A stretch of DNA of 64,000 bases from Paractinoplanes durhamensis. GTDB lineage: Bacteria > Actinomycetota > Actinomycetes > Mycobacteriales > Micromonosporaceae. A program made the translations under genes and the position numbers. The DNA is taken from positions 186,001 to 250,000 of the forward strand of contig NZ_BOML01000057.1 in NCBI RefSeq assembly GCF_016862175.1, written 5' to 3'. Shown here in pieces: positions 9,123 to 17,064 of this stretch. Each line of letters opens with the position of its first letter. The first letter of the stretch is position 1. The notes beneath the pieces are model-generated. The model was not told the DNA's origin, searched no databases, and worked only from the letters and a program-made list of their open reading frames with translations.

Positions 9123-10496
9123 TCAGCCGGCCGCGCAGGTGGGTGTGGCGGTGGGGCCGGTGCCGGTGCCCTGGAAGCCGAACTCGGTGTAGCCGCCGGC
9201 CGCGATCGAGCCGTTGTACGAGACGTTGCGGAAGCTGACCGTGCCGGTGGTGCCGCTGTTGGTGGCGCTCCACGCGCTGGTCACCGCGCTGCCGGTGGGC
9301 AGGGCCAGGGACACCGTCCAGCCGTTGACCGCGGTTGCGCCGGCCGCGACCCGGACGGTGGCGACGAACCCGCCGTTCCAGGAGTTCAGCGACGTGCTCG
9401 CGGTGCAACCCCCGCCGGTCGACGGCGACGTCGGGCCGGACGTCGGGCCGGACGTCGGGCCGGACGTCGGGCCGGACGTCGGGCTCGACGTCGGATTCGT
9501 CGGGCCGCCGGCGTTGAGGGCGTTCAGCACCGACGTGTACGCGGCCTTCTTGTTGCCGGCGGAGTCGAACAGCAGCGGGTTCTCGCCGGTCCGCCAGGAG
9601 TCGCTGTCCCGGATCCCCCACACCGTGATGCCGGTGCAGCGCGACACGGCCAGGCACGCCTTGGTGACGGTGGCGTAGATGTTGGCCTGGTTGCCGCCCT
9701 GCGCGACGTCGAGCTCGGTGATCTGCACGTCGACGCCGGCGTCCGCGAACCGCTGCAGGTTGGCCTGGTAGTCGCCGGGAACCGTGGTGCCCAGGTGCGA
9801 CTGGAAGCCGACGCAGTCGATCGGCACGCCGCGCGCCTTGAAGTCCTTGACCATGGTGAGCACACCGGTCGACTTCGCGTTGACGCCGTCGGTGTTGTAG
9901 TCGTTGTAACAGAGCTTCGCGTTCGGGTCGGCCGCGCGGGCGGCCCGGAAGGCGGCCTCGATCCAGTCGTTGCCGGTGCGCTGCAGGTTGGAGTCGCGGC
10001 GCCCGCCGCCGCTGCCATCGGCGAACGCCTCGTTCACCACGTCCCAGGCGTAGATCTTGCCCTGGTAGTGGGTGGCGACCTGGGTGACGTGGTTGATCGC
10101 GGCGCTGCGCAGCGTGCTGCCGGACAGTGACTGCGCCCACGAGGGCTGCTGGGCGTGCCAGAGCAGCGCGTGCCCGCGCACCTTGGCGCCCATCGACACG
10201 CCCTGGTTGAGGATGCGGTCGCCGTTGGTGTAATTGAACGAGCCCCGGGACGGCTCGGTGGCGTCCCACTTCATCTCGTTCTCCGGGGTGACCGAGTTGA
10301 ATTCGCGGTTCAGGATGCCGGTGTAGGCGCCGTCGCCGAGTTTGCCGGCGGCGATCGCCGCGCCGAAGTAGCGGCCGGTCTGGGCGGCCGACGCGCCCAG
10401 CGTGGTGGCCGCGTCGGCGGTGGCGGAGAAGAGCACGCCGGTGGCGAGGACGGCGCCGGCCGCGGCGAGGACACCGATGACGGAACTGCGTCTCAT
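9123..10496 (-). CDS. Secreted GH10 endo-1,4-beta-xylanase with C-terminal CBM2
   Basis: The 457-residue enzyme starts at MRRSSVIGV (ATG 10496). The longer upstream reading frame would place the signal peptide internally, so it was rejected. Domains are a signal peptide (1-30), a GH10 barrel (about 31-335) with acid/base Glu156 in WDVVNEAF and nucleophile Glu261 in ITELDV, a linker of repeated SGPT units, and a CBM2 (about 360-457). It is the first gene of the xylan operon and supplies the main-chain cutting enzyme. A LacI-type operator lies 108 bp upstream. The domain order is reversed compared with its three operon partners. Confidence 0.96.
   Translation of the reverse strand: MRRSSVIGVLAAAGAVLATGVLFSATADAATTLGASAAQTGRYFGAAIAAGKLGDGAYTGILNREFNSVTPENEMKWDATEPSRGSFNYTNGDRILNQGVSMGAKVRGHALLWHAQQPSWAQSLSGSTLRSAAINHVTQVATHYQGKIYAWDVVNEAFADGSGGGRRDSNLQRTGNDWIEAAFRAARAADPNAKLCYNDYNTDGVNAKSTGVLTMVKDFKARGVPIDCVGFQSHLGTTVPGDYQANLQRFADAGVDVQITELDVAQGGNQANIYATVTKACLAVSRCTGITVWGIRDSDSWRTGENPLLFDSAGNKKAAYTSVLNALNAGGPTNPTSSPTSGPTSGPTSGPTSGPTSPSTGGGCTASTSLNSWNGGFVATVRVAAGATAVNGWTVSLALPTGSAVTSAWSATNSGTTGTVSFRNVSYNGSIAAGGYTEFGFQGTGTGPTATPTCAAG
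9427..9498 (-). repeat. 12-bp tandem repeat coding the xylanase linker
   Basis: Four perfect copies of GACGTCGGGCCG (9427-9474) are followed by two degenerate copies. They encode the SGPT-repeated linker between the GH10 and CBM2 domains, so linker length could vary by slippage. Confidence 0.9.
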
Positions 10497-10603
10497 GATG
10501 TCGGGGGACCTTTCTGGGGATGACCGGCCGATCGGGGACATCAGCCAATAGCATTCAAGAACGTCATTGCCACAGCCATTTATGGCCGTGCCGGCGATGT
10601 TAC

Positions 10604-10615
10604 GGGAGCGCTCCC
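10604..10615. promoter_or_regulatory. LacI/CebR-like operator upstream of the xylan operon
   Basis: GGGAGCGCTCCC is a perfect 12-bp palindrome 108 bp upstream of the GH10 start. It is the core of the actinobacterial CebR-type site (TGGGAGCGCTCCCA) used by sugar-responsive LacI-family repressors of cellulase and xylanase genes. The flanks (C..A) depart slightly from the 14-mer consensus. A perfect 14-mer occurs at 19816-19829. Confidence 0.8.
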
Positions 10616-10657
10616 AAACCATCAACCAAAGATTTCCGGTACGCCGTCCATCAGCTC

Positions 10658-10715
10658 ATAACAGTTTTTCAGTGACAATTTCTAAAAGCTCGCCGATAAC
10701 AATTGTTCAGCGACA
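10658..10715. repeat. AT-rich 20-bp direct repeat between the xylan operon and prfC
   Basis: Two 20-bp copies starting ATAACA and ending GACA (10658-10677 and 10696-10715) match at 17 of 20 positions and are 38 bp apart. The second copy contains the palindrome AACAATTGTT (10698-10707). The region 10616-10720 is markedly AT-rich for this genome and probably holds the promoters of the divergent units. The rest of 10497-10823 holds no gene. Confidence 0.7.
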
Positions 10716-10823
10716 GATGTCCATAGCCGTGACCGGCCGGCGCGCCCCCGCCCCGGGTCCTGACCTGAGCTCGCCCGGCAGCGGCTAACGTTCTGCAGGT
10801 CATCCATGGGTAAGGAGCGGATC

Positions 10824-12410
10824 GTGAGTCAGAACGTGCTGGCGTCGCCGGCGGGGGTTGCCGGTCAAGCGAGCCGACGGCGTACGTTCGCGGTGATCTC
10901 GCACCCGGACGCCGGCAAGTCGACGATCACCGAGGCGCTGGCGTTGCACGCCCGGGTGATCGGACAGGCCGGCGCGGTGCACGGCAAGGGTGACCGCCGT
11001 GGCGTGGTGTCCGACTGGATGGCGATGGAGCAGCAGCGCGGCATCTCGATCACCTCGGCGGCGCTGCAGTTCGCCTACCGCGACACCGTGATCAACCTGC
11101 TCGACACGCCCGGGCACGCGGACTTCTCCGAGGACACCTACCGGGTGCTGACCGCGGTCGACTGCGCGGTCATGCTGCTGGACGCGGCCAAGGGCCTGGA
11201 ACCGCAGACCATGAAGCTGTTCGAGGTGTGCCGGCAGCGCAGCATCCCGGTGCTCACGTTCATCAACAAGTGGGACCGGCCCGGCCAGGACGCCCTCGCC
11301 CTGATGGACGAGATCGAACAGCGGATCGGGCTCCGGCCGACCCCGCTGACCTGGCCGGTGGGGATCGCCGGGAACTTCCACGGCGTGATCGACCGCCGCA
11401 CCGGCGTGTTCACCCGGATGCAGCGCTCCCCCGGCGGCGCCGGCCTGGCCATCGAGGAGGAGATGGGTACGGCCGAGGCGGCCGAACGCTTCGGCGCGGA
11501 GTGGGACACCGCCGCCGAGGAGCTGGAACTGCTCGCGATGACCGAGGCCGACCACGATCAGGCCGCCTTCCTGGCGGCGACCAGCACCCCGGTGCTCTTC
11601 GGCGCGGCGGTCGCCAACCTCGGCGTACGCCAGCTGTTGAATATCTTGGTGGAGCTGGCGCCGCCGCCGTCCGCCCGGCCCACCGCCGCCGGCCCGGACC
11701 AGCCGATCGACGCCCCGTTCTCCGGCTTCGTCTTCAAGATCCAGGCGAACATGAACAAGGCGCACCGCGACCAGGTGGCGTTCATGCGGATCTGTTCCGG
11801 CCGTTTCGACCGCGGCATGGTGGTCACCCACGCCGGCACCGGCCGGCCGTTCACCACCAAGTACGCCCAGCAGATCTTCGGGCAGGGCCGCGACACGATC
11901 GACCAGGCCTACCCCGGCGACGTGGTGGGTCTGGTGAACGCGACCGCGCTCGGCATCGGCGACACCCTGTACACCGGGACCCCGGTGGAGTACCCGCCGC
12001 TGCCGTCCTTCCCGCCGGAGCACTTTGCCGTCGTACGCACCTCCGACACCGGCGCCTTCAAGCGTTTCCGCCGCGGCATCGACCAGCTGGACGCCGAGGG
12101 CGTGGTCCAGGTCCTGCGCTCCGAGCAGCGCGGCGACCAGTCACCGGTGCTGGCCGCGGTCGGCCCGATGCAGTTCGAGGTCGCCACCTACCGGCTGGAG
12201 GCCGAGTTCGGCGTGATCGTGCAACTCGACCACCTGCCGTACGAGATCGCGGCCCGCACCGACGCGGCCGGCCAGGAGATTCTGCGCACCGAGTCGAACG
12301 TCGAGGTGATGACCCGGGTACGCGACGACGCCCTGCTCGCGCTGTTCCCGCACCGCTGGCGGATGCGCTCGGTGGCCGGCCGGCACCCCGATCTACGGCT
12401 CGACGTGTGA
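10824..12410 (+). CDS. prfC: Peptide chain release factor 3
   Basis: This translational GTPase recycles RF1/RF2 after termination. The protein is 528 residues from GTG 10824, which has AAGGAG at 10812-10817 with 6-nt spacing. The upstream ATG 10806 overlaps the ribosome binding site and was rejected. The G-domain motifs are clear: P-loop SHPDAGKST, switch 2 DTPGHADF and NKWD in FINKWDRPG. The middle and C-terminal RF3 domains follow, and length matches the family. It is transcribed alone, divergent from the xylan operon, with phoU 74 bp downstream. Confidence 0.97.
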   Translation: MSQNVLASPAGVAGQASRRRTFAVISHPDAGKSTITEALALHARVIGQAGAVHGKGDRRGVVSDWMAMEQQRGISITSAALQFAYRDTVINLLDTPGHADFSEDTYRVLTAVDCAVMLLDAAKGLEPQTMKLFEVCRQRSIPVLTFINKWDRPGQDALALMDEIEQRIGLRPTPLTWPVGIAGNFHGVIDRRTGVFTRMQRSPGGAGLAIEEEMGTAEAAERFGAEWDTAAEELELLAMTEADHDQAAFLAATSTPVLFGAAVANLGVRQLLNILVELAPPPSARPTAAGPDQPIDAPFSGFVFKIQANMNKAHRDQVAFMRICSGRFDRGMVVTHAGTGRPFTTKYAQQIFGQGRDTIDQAYPGDVVGLVNATALGIGDTLYTGTPVEYPPLPSFPPEHFAVVRTSDTGAFKRFRRGIDQLDAEGVVQVLRSEQRGDQSPVLAAVGPMQFEVATYRLEAEFGVIVQLDHLPYEIAARTDAAGQEILRTESNVEVMTRVRDDALLALFPHRWRMRSVAGRHPDLRLDV

Positions 12411-12484
12411 AAGCTGTTAAGCGGGCCGTCACGATCCGCACGTAGCATCGGGCGTTCGGTGTTCGGTGAGGGCGGGAGCGGGCT

Positions 12485-13123
12485 GTGCGGGAGAAGTTCC
12501 ACGATGAGCTCACCCCGATCACCAGCTGCCTGATCACCATGGCCAAGGCGGTGCGCGAAGCGATGCGGCAGGCCAGCGCCGCTCTGCTCACCGCCGACTA
12601 CACCCTGGCCCAGCAGGTCGCGGTCAGCGACGCCGAGGTCGACGTGCTCGGTCGCGTCGTCGGCGACCGGGTCTTCCACCTGATCGGGCGGCATCCCGGC
12701 GGCGACGACCTGCGGTCGGCCCTGACCGCGCTGCAGGCGGCCGCCGACCTCGAGCGGATGGGCGACCTGGCCGTGCTCGTCGCCCGGGCCGTGCTGCGCC
12801 GGTACCCGTCCACCGCGGTCGGACCGGAACTGACCGAGCTGTTCCGCGCGATGAGCGCCGCGGCCGACCGGGTGGCCGGGAAGATCGTCCTCGCGCTGTC
12901 CGACCGGGACGAGGTCCTGGCCGGTCAGCTCGACGGCGACGACGACGCGATGGATCTGCTGCACCGTCAGCTGTTCGAGGTGATGCTCAGCTCGGAGTGG
13001 CCGCTGGGCGTCGAGGCCGCCGTCGACGGCGCGCTGCTGGGCCGCTACTACGAGCGGTACGCCGATCACGCCGTCAACGTCGGCCGGCACGTCCTGCTCC
13101 TGGTCCCGGCAAAGACCGACTGA
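12485..13123 (+). CDS. phoU: Phosphate-signalling protein PhoU
   Basis: The 212-residue all-helical protein carries the two PhoU repeats with their metal-binding E/D-rich helices: LQAAADLERMGDLA (about residues 79-92) and the matching RYYERYADHAVNVG (about 191-204). PhoU couples the Pst transporter to the PhoR kinase and lowers Pho regulon activity when phosphate is plentiful. The start is GTG with a GGGAGCGG ribosome binding site. A TAGCAT hexamer (12443-12448) and a GTTCGGT direct repeat (12454-12467) lie upstream. No pst or phoR genes are adjacent here, so it is a stand-alone copy. Confidence 0.94.
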   Translation: MREKFHDELTPITSCLITMAKAVREAMRQASAALLTADYTLAQQVAVSDAEVDVLGRVVGDRVFHLIGRHPGGDDLRSALTALQAAADLERMGDLAVLVARAVLRRYPSTAVGPELTELFRAMSAAADRVAGKIVLALSDRDEVLAGQLDGDDDAMDLLHRQLFEVMLSSEWPLGVEAAVDGALLGRYYERYADHAVNVGRHVLLLVPAKTD

Positions 13124-13153
13124 GCACCGACAACGACGGCCCGTACGGGCGTC

Positions 13154-13275
13154 CTACCCGGATACGGCGACCAGGGACCACCGCTGTTCCGGCAGGTCCT
13201 GGTCGGACCACTGGATGACCTGGGCGCCGTCGGTGCCGACCCGCCGGTGACGGTCAGCAGCTTGCCGTTGTGTCC
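13154..13275 (-). pseudogene. Remnant of a ricin-type (CBM13-like) lectin domain
   Basis: On the minus strand the last codons before TAG (13156-13154) read GTDGAQVIQWSDQDLPEQRW, with a classical Q-x-W repeat ending. The piece that should precede it, NGKLLTVTGGS, lies just upstream in another frame (about 13245-13270). Nothing recognisable continues beyond. The stretch therefore looks like the C-terminal end of a secreted lectin or CBM13-bearing glycosidase, truncated and frameshifted. It sits between phoU and the DUF4173 gene, in the ~270 bp that hold no intact gene. Confidence 0.6.
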
Positions 13276-13392
13276 ACCTCCCGCATCCGTGCCAAACCGA
13301 TGTGGCGTCGCGGCGATACGGACCCGTTCTGGCGTAGAAATTACCGTGCGTACGGCTTACGGTGTGCGCACCGACCAATCGAGGAGGGTGTC

Positions 13393-15369
13393 GTGGCGGA
13401 CCTGCCACCAGAGCAGCCTGATCCCGCGGACGCGGACAAAGTCGTCCCCGTCGCCCCTGTGCCGGCACCCCAGCTGCTGGTCATGCCGCCCACCGACGCG
13501 ATCCCGTCGATGGTCTGGCCGGGGACCGAGGGTGAGACAGCATGGGCGATCCCGGTCCAGATCCCATCCGGTACGCGGGGGTACGCCCTGTTCGTGCCGA
13601 TGGTCCCGGCGGAGGCGCTCGTCCCGGCCGTCGCCAAGCCCGCCGCTCCAGCCGAGCAGCCCCCAACCAAGCCGGCCGAAGTCAAGCCGGCTGAAGCCAA
13701 GCCGGTCGAGGTCAAGCCGGCCCCGGTCGCTCCGCCGCCGGCCCCGGTCGCCGTTCCGGCGCTGGCCTCGCCCGGGCCGGGGCATCAGCGTCGTCCACAA
13801 CCGCAGATGCCTCCGTCGCCTCCGTACCCGGCGCGCCCGTTCGGCACCTACGAGCGGACGCCGGGCCCGTGGCAGACGTTCCGTCAGAAGCACTGGCCCG
13901 GGCCGAAGGATGCGCAGGGCTGGGCAGTCCCGGCCGGCGTACTCGCCGGAGCCCTCGGTTTCTTGATCTTCCTGCCGCTGGACCGGGTGGGGATCGGCTG
14001 GTTCCTCGGCTGGCTGGCGCTGACCCTGGGGGTGGCGTTCGCCGTCCGCGGGTCGGCCGATCTGCCGCGCCGGGAGCGACTGGTCCGGTCCGGCTGGGCG
14101 GCGGCCGCGCTCGCCCTGATGCTCGTCCCGGCGTTCCGCAACGCGTGGTGGCTGGTCACGTTCAGCGTGCTGGGCGCGATCGGCTGCACCGCGCTGGCGA
14201 TCGTCGGCGGCCGGCAGGTCCGGTCGATCCTGTTCAGCCTGTTCGCGGCGCCCTGGGCGGCCTTCGCCGGCATTCCGTGGGTCCGCCGGCACTTGAAGGG
14301 GAGCCGCAACCCGGGCATCGCCGGGCGGGTCTTCTTCTCGGTCGCGCTCACCGTCGTGGTGCTGCTGGTCTTCGGCGCTCTGCTGTCCTCCGCCGACGTC
14401 GCGTTCTCCAAGCTCCTGGACGATGTCATCCCCGACTTCGCGGTCGGTTCGGTCTTCAAGTGGATCTTCCTGGCGGTGTGCGGCGCGCTGCTCGCCGTCT
14501 CCGGGATCTACACGCTGACCGCGCCGCCGGCGACGTCCAGCATGGACACCGAGGGCCGGGGCCGGTTCGGCCTGGTCGAGTGGGCACCGGCCGGTGCCGC
14601 CCTGGTGCTGCTCTTCGGCGGTTTCGTGGCGGTGCAGTTCACCGTCCTGTTCGGCGGGAGCCGGCACGTGCTGAAGACGGCCGGGCTCAGCTACTCGCAG
14701 TACGCCCGGAGCGGCTTCTGGCAGCTGGTGGCGGTCACGCTGCTGTCGCTGGCGCTGATCGCGGCGCTGGCCCGCTGGGCGAAGCGGGATCAGCCGAAGG
14801 AGCGGGTGCTGCTCCGCGTACTCCTCGGTCTGCTCTGTGCCTTGAGCGTGGTGATCGTGGCGTCCGCGCTGTCCCGGATGTGGGAGTACCAGCGGGTTTA
14901 CAGCTTCACCGGGGAGCGCATCTTCGTGATGGCGTCCGAGATGCTGCTCGGCGTGATCTTCGTGCTGATCGCGGTGGCCGGCATCAAGTGGCAGGGCCGG
15001 TGGATCCCGGCGACCACCGTCGGCCTGGCCGTGCTGATGCTGCTCGGCCTCGCCGCCCTCGACCCCGAGGGCTACGTGGCCAGCCGGAACGCGGCACGCT
15101 ACCAGGGCTCCGGCAAGATCGACGCATGGTATCTGCGGGCCCTCTCCGCCGACGCGACTCCCGCTCTGACGAAGTTGCCTGATCCGGTACGCCGTTGCAC
15201 GCTCAGCTGGATCGCGGAAGACCTCAAGAAACCCGACCCCTGGTACGCGTGGAACCTCGGCCGGCAACAGGCGCGCGAGGCCCTGAAGAAGTTGGGCCCG
15301 GCCGCGATCGGCAACCAGAAGGACTGCAAGTCCGCCGACCAGTTCGACCTGCCCAAGACCCGCCGATGA
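13393..15369 (+). CDS. DUF4173/DUF4153-type polytopic membrane protein
   Basis: The 658-residue protein starts at GTG 13393 after GAGGAGG. The first ~200 residues are cytoplasmic, with a run of KPAE/KPVE/KPAP-type proline-rich repeats and Pro/Arg-rich segments. About ten or more membrane helices follow (about 215-590), then a soluble tail ending in KKLGPAAIGNQKD. The membrane core with YSQYARSGFW and SRMWEYQRVYSFTGERIF matches the DUF4173 family of unknown function. The Pro-rich cytoplasmic head may bind partner proteins, which is inference. It is monocistronic, ending in a hairpin shared with the convergent tetR gene. Confidence 0.8.
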   Translation: MADLPPEQPDPADADKVVPVAPVPAPQLLVMPPTDAIPSMVWPGTEGETAWAIPVQIPSGTRGYALFVPMVPAEALVPAVAKPAAPAEQPPTKPAEVKPAEAKPVEVKPAPVAPPPAPVAVPALASPGPGHQRRPQPQMPPSPPYPARPFGTYERTPGPWQTFRQKHWPGPKDAQGWAVPAGVLAGALGFLIFLPLDRVGIGWFLGWLALTLGVAFAVRGSADLPRRERLVRSGWAAAALALMLVPAFRNAWWLVTFSVLGAIGCTALAIVGGRQVRSILFSLFAAPWAAFAGIPWVRRHLKGSRNPGIAGRVFFSVALTVVVLLVFGALLSSADVAFSKLLDDVIPDFAVGSVFKWIFLAVCGALLAVSGIYTLTAPPATSSMDTEGRGRFGLVEWAPAGAALVLLFGGFVAVQFTVLFGGSRHVLKTAGLSYSQYARSGFWQLVAVTLLSLALIAALARWAKRDQPKERVLLRVLLGLLCALSVVIVASALSRMWEYQRVYSFTGERIFVMASEMLLGVIFVLIAVAGIKWQGRWIPATTVGLAVLMLLGLAALDPEGYVASRNAARYQGSGKIDAWYLRALSADATPALTKLPDPVRRCTLSWIAEDLKKPDPWYAWNLGRQQAREALKKLGPAAIGNQKDCKSADQFDLPKTRR

Positions 15370-15373
15370 GTGA

Positions 15374-15402
15374 CGGTGCTCCGGTCCTGGACCGGAGCAC
15401 CG
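15374..15402. terminator. Hairpin terminator between convergent genes
   Basis: A 13-bp inverted repeat (15374-15386 / 15390-15402, GGTGCTCCGGTC core) with a 3-nt loop lies between the DUF4173 gene and the tetR stop. Confidence 0.85.
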
Positions 15403-15403
15403 G

Positions 15404-15967
15404 TCATCCGGCCGCCGGCCCGGCCACGTCCACCAGGTCCTGCCGGGCCGCGGCGAGCAGGTCGGCGAAGTCGGCGTCGTCGCCCAGCGCCCAGCGGTGG
15501 ACGGCCAGCCGGAGGATGGTCGAGCCCAGGGCGGCGGCCAGGTAGGCCGTCTGATCGTCGTAGCCGCGGCGGACCAGGGCGGCGACGAGCTTCTGGGAGA
15601 GGGTCACCATCTTGATGAGCTCGCGCTCCTGCAACGGCGGGCTGGCCGCGATCGCCGCGGCGCGCTCGATCACGAACTCGCGCGGGCGCAGCACCTCCGG
15701 GGTGGTGGCGAACGCGGCCAGCAGCGTCGGCAGCGCGCCCAGCCCGGCCGGCGCGGCCTCGATCACCGCCAGGTAGCGGGCCTCCAACTCGTCGTCGGCG
15801 AAGAGGACCTCGCGCTTGTCGGTGAACCAGCGGTAGAAGGATCGCTCGGTCAGATTTGCCCGCCGGGCGATCTGCGCGACCGTGGTGCCGTCGTAACCCT
15901 GTTCCCGGAAGAGGTCCAGGGCCGCTCGCTCCAGCCGCCCGCGCGCGTTGCCCTCCCACCGTGCCAT
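15404..15967 (-). CDS. TetR-family repressor
   Basis: The 187-residue regulator has an N-terminal TetR helix-turn-helix (about residues 8-54, GYDGTTVAQIARRANLTERS then FYRWFTDKREVLF) and an all-helical ligand-binding C-terminus. It is divergent from an oxidoreductase gene. Two near-identical palindromes fill the 86-bp gap, so it almost certainly represses itself and that gene. The inducer is unknown and may be a substrate of the oxidoreductase, such as a quinone or reactive electrophile. Confidence 0.94.
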   Translation of the reverse strand: MARWEGNARGRLERAALDLFREQGYDGTTVAQIARRANLTERSFYRWFTDKREVLFADDELEARYLAVIEAAPAGLGALPTLLAAFATTPEVLRPREFVIERAAAIAASPPLQERELIKMVTLSQKLVAALVRRGYDDQTAYLAAALGSTILRLAVHRWALGDDADFADLLAAARQDLVDVAGPAAG

Positions 15968-15980
15968 GTCCCGATCCTAG

Positions 15981-16003
15981 GTGACGACAGATCCTGTCGT
16001 CAC
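15981..16003. promoter_or_regulatory. TetR operator 1
   Basis: Perfect 9-bp arms GTGACGACA / TGTCGTCAC flank a GATCC spacer. It starts 14 bp upstream of the tetR start codon and is the mirror image of operator 2, 35 bp away. Confidence 0.88.
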
Positions 16004-16015
16004 GGGGTAGCGTGA

Positions 16016-16038
16016 GTGACGACAGGATCTGTCGTCAC
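16016..16038. promoter_or_regulatory. TetR operator 2
   Basis: The same GTGACGACA / TGTCGTCAC arms flank the reverse-complement spacer GGATC. It lies 16 bp before the oxidoreductase ATG. The 35-bp centre-to-centre distance puts both sites on nearly the same DNA face. Confidence 0.88.
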
Positions 16039-16053
16039 TCGAAGGGGACAACC

Positions 16054-16959
16054 ATGCGCGCACTTCGCTTCCACTCGTACGGTGACCCGGCCGACGTCCT
16101 GCGGCTGGACGAGACAGCGCCGCCGGAGCCCGGCACCGGCCAGATCCGGATCGCCGTCGAGGCCTGCGGGCTCACCCCGGCCGACTGGGCCATCTGCGGC
16201 GGGCTGCACACCGGCGCTCTCCCCCGCGGCATCGGGCTGGAGGTGGCCGGCACCGTCGACGCACTCGGCTCCGGCGTGACCGGCGTCGAGATCGGCGACC
16301 CCGTCTTCGGACCGGCCGTCTACCGGGGGACGTCGGCGGGCGCGGCCGACCAGGCCGTCCTCAATCTGTGGTTTCCCCGTCCCGCCGGGCTCGGCCCGGT
16401 CGAGGCGGCGGCCCTGCCGATGGCGGTCGAGACCGCCTACCGGGGGCTCGCCGCCCTCGGCGCCGTGTCCGGCAAGACGGTGCTGGTCAGCGGGGCCGGC
16501 ACCACGATCGGCTTCGCGGCGGCCCAGATCGCCGTCCGGCTCGGTGCCCGGGTGATCACCAGCGCCGGCAAGACGTACGCCGACCGGTTGCGCGAAGCGG
16601 GGGCCGAGGTCGTCGCGTACGGCGAAGGCCTCGGTGAGCGGGTGACAACGCTGGCCGGCGGCCCGGTCGACCTGGTCTTCGACAGCGCACCGCCCGGAGT
16701 CATGCCGGAGCTGCTGACCACCGTCACCGACCCCGTCCACGTCGTCACCGTGACCGACTTCGCCGCGCTGACGAACCTGGGCGTACGCAGCACCGACATG
16801 ACCATGCGCTACGACGTCCTCGGCGAGTACGCCGAACTGGCGGCGCAGGGCAGCTTCACCATCCCGATCGCCGCGACCTACCCCCTGGAGAACTGGCGTG
16901 AGCCGCTGGCCGTGAGCCGTTCGGGGCAGGCTCGCGGCAAGCATCTGCTGATCCCCTAG
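16054..16959 (+). CDS. Zinc-independent MDR-family NADPH:quinone oxidoreductase-like protein
   Basis: The 301-residue medium-chain dehydrogenase/reductase has an N-terminal GroES-like fold (about 1-120, starting MRALRFHSYGDP) and a Rossmann domain with VLVSGAGTTIGFAAAQIA (about residues 143-160). It lacks the structural and catalytic zinc cysteine clusters of alcohol dehydrogenases, which places it with quinone or enone reductases. The ATG at 16054 (GAAGGGG ribosome binding site) was chosen over the earlier GTG 16012, which lies within the operator region. It is controlled by the divergent TetR. The substrate is unknown. Confidence 0.9.
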   Translation: MRALRFHSYGDPADVLRLDETAPPEPGTGQIRIAVEACGLTPADWAICGGLHTGALPRGIGLEVAGTVDALGSGVTGVEIGDPVFGPAVYRGTSAGAADQAVLNLWFPRPAGLGPVEAAALPMAVETAYRGLAALGAVSGKTVLVSGAGTTIGFAAAQIAVRLGARVITSAGKTYADRLREAGAEVVAYGEGLGERVTTLAGGPVDLVFDSAPPGVMPELLTTVTDPVHVVTVTDFAALTNLGVRSTDMTMRYDVLGEYAELAAQGSFTIPIAATYPLENWREPLAVSRSGQARGKHLLIP

Positions 16960-17024
16960 CAAAGGGAGTTTGTGAGCACCGCCACTGACCAGTGCAAATG
17001 TGCCAGACCCGCCTAAGATAGTTC

Positions 17025-17040
17025 AGATTCGTAAGAATCT
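17025..17040. promoter_or_regulatory. Small palindrome upstream of the YceI gene
   Basis: AGATTC / GAATCT (6-bp arms, GTAA spacer) lies 25 bp before the YceI start codon in a locally AT-rich patch. It could be an operator or a weak end hairpin for the gene upstream. Confidence 0.35.
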
Positions 17041-17064
17041 TGGGCGCAGGGGTGAGGCAAAACT

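Noticed and set aside
7335..10130. Long plus-strand open frame of over 900 codons across the GH43 and GH10 genes
   Set aside because: Composition is typical of antisense GC-rich shadows, with repeated GRRAGRRAGR stretches from the linker repeats. The opposite strand has complete catalytic motifs.
12454..12467. GTTCGGT direct repeat upstream of phoU as a PHO box
   Set aside because: The units are 7 bp apart rather than 11, and the sequence does not fit the GTTCACC-type consensus.
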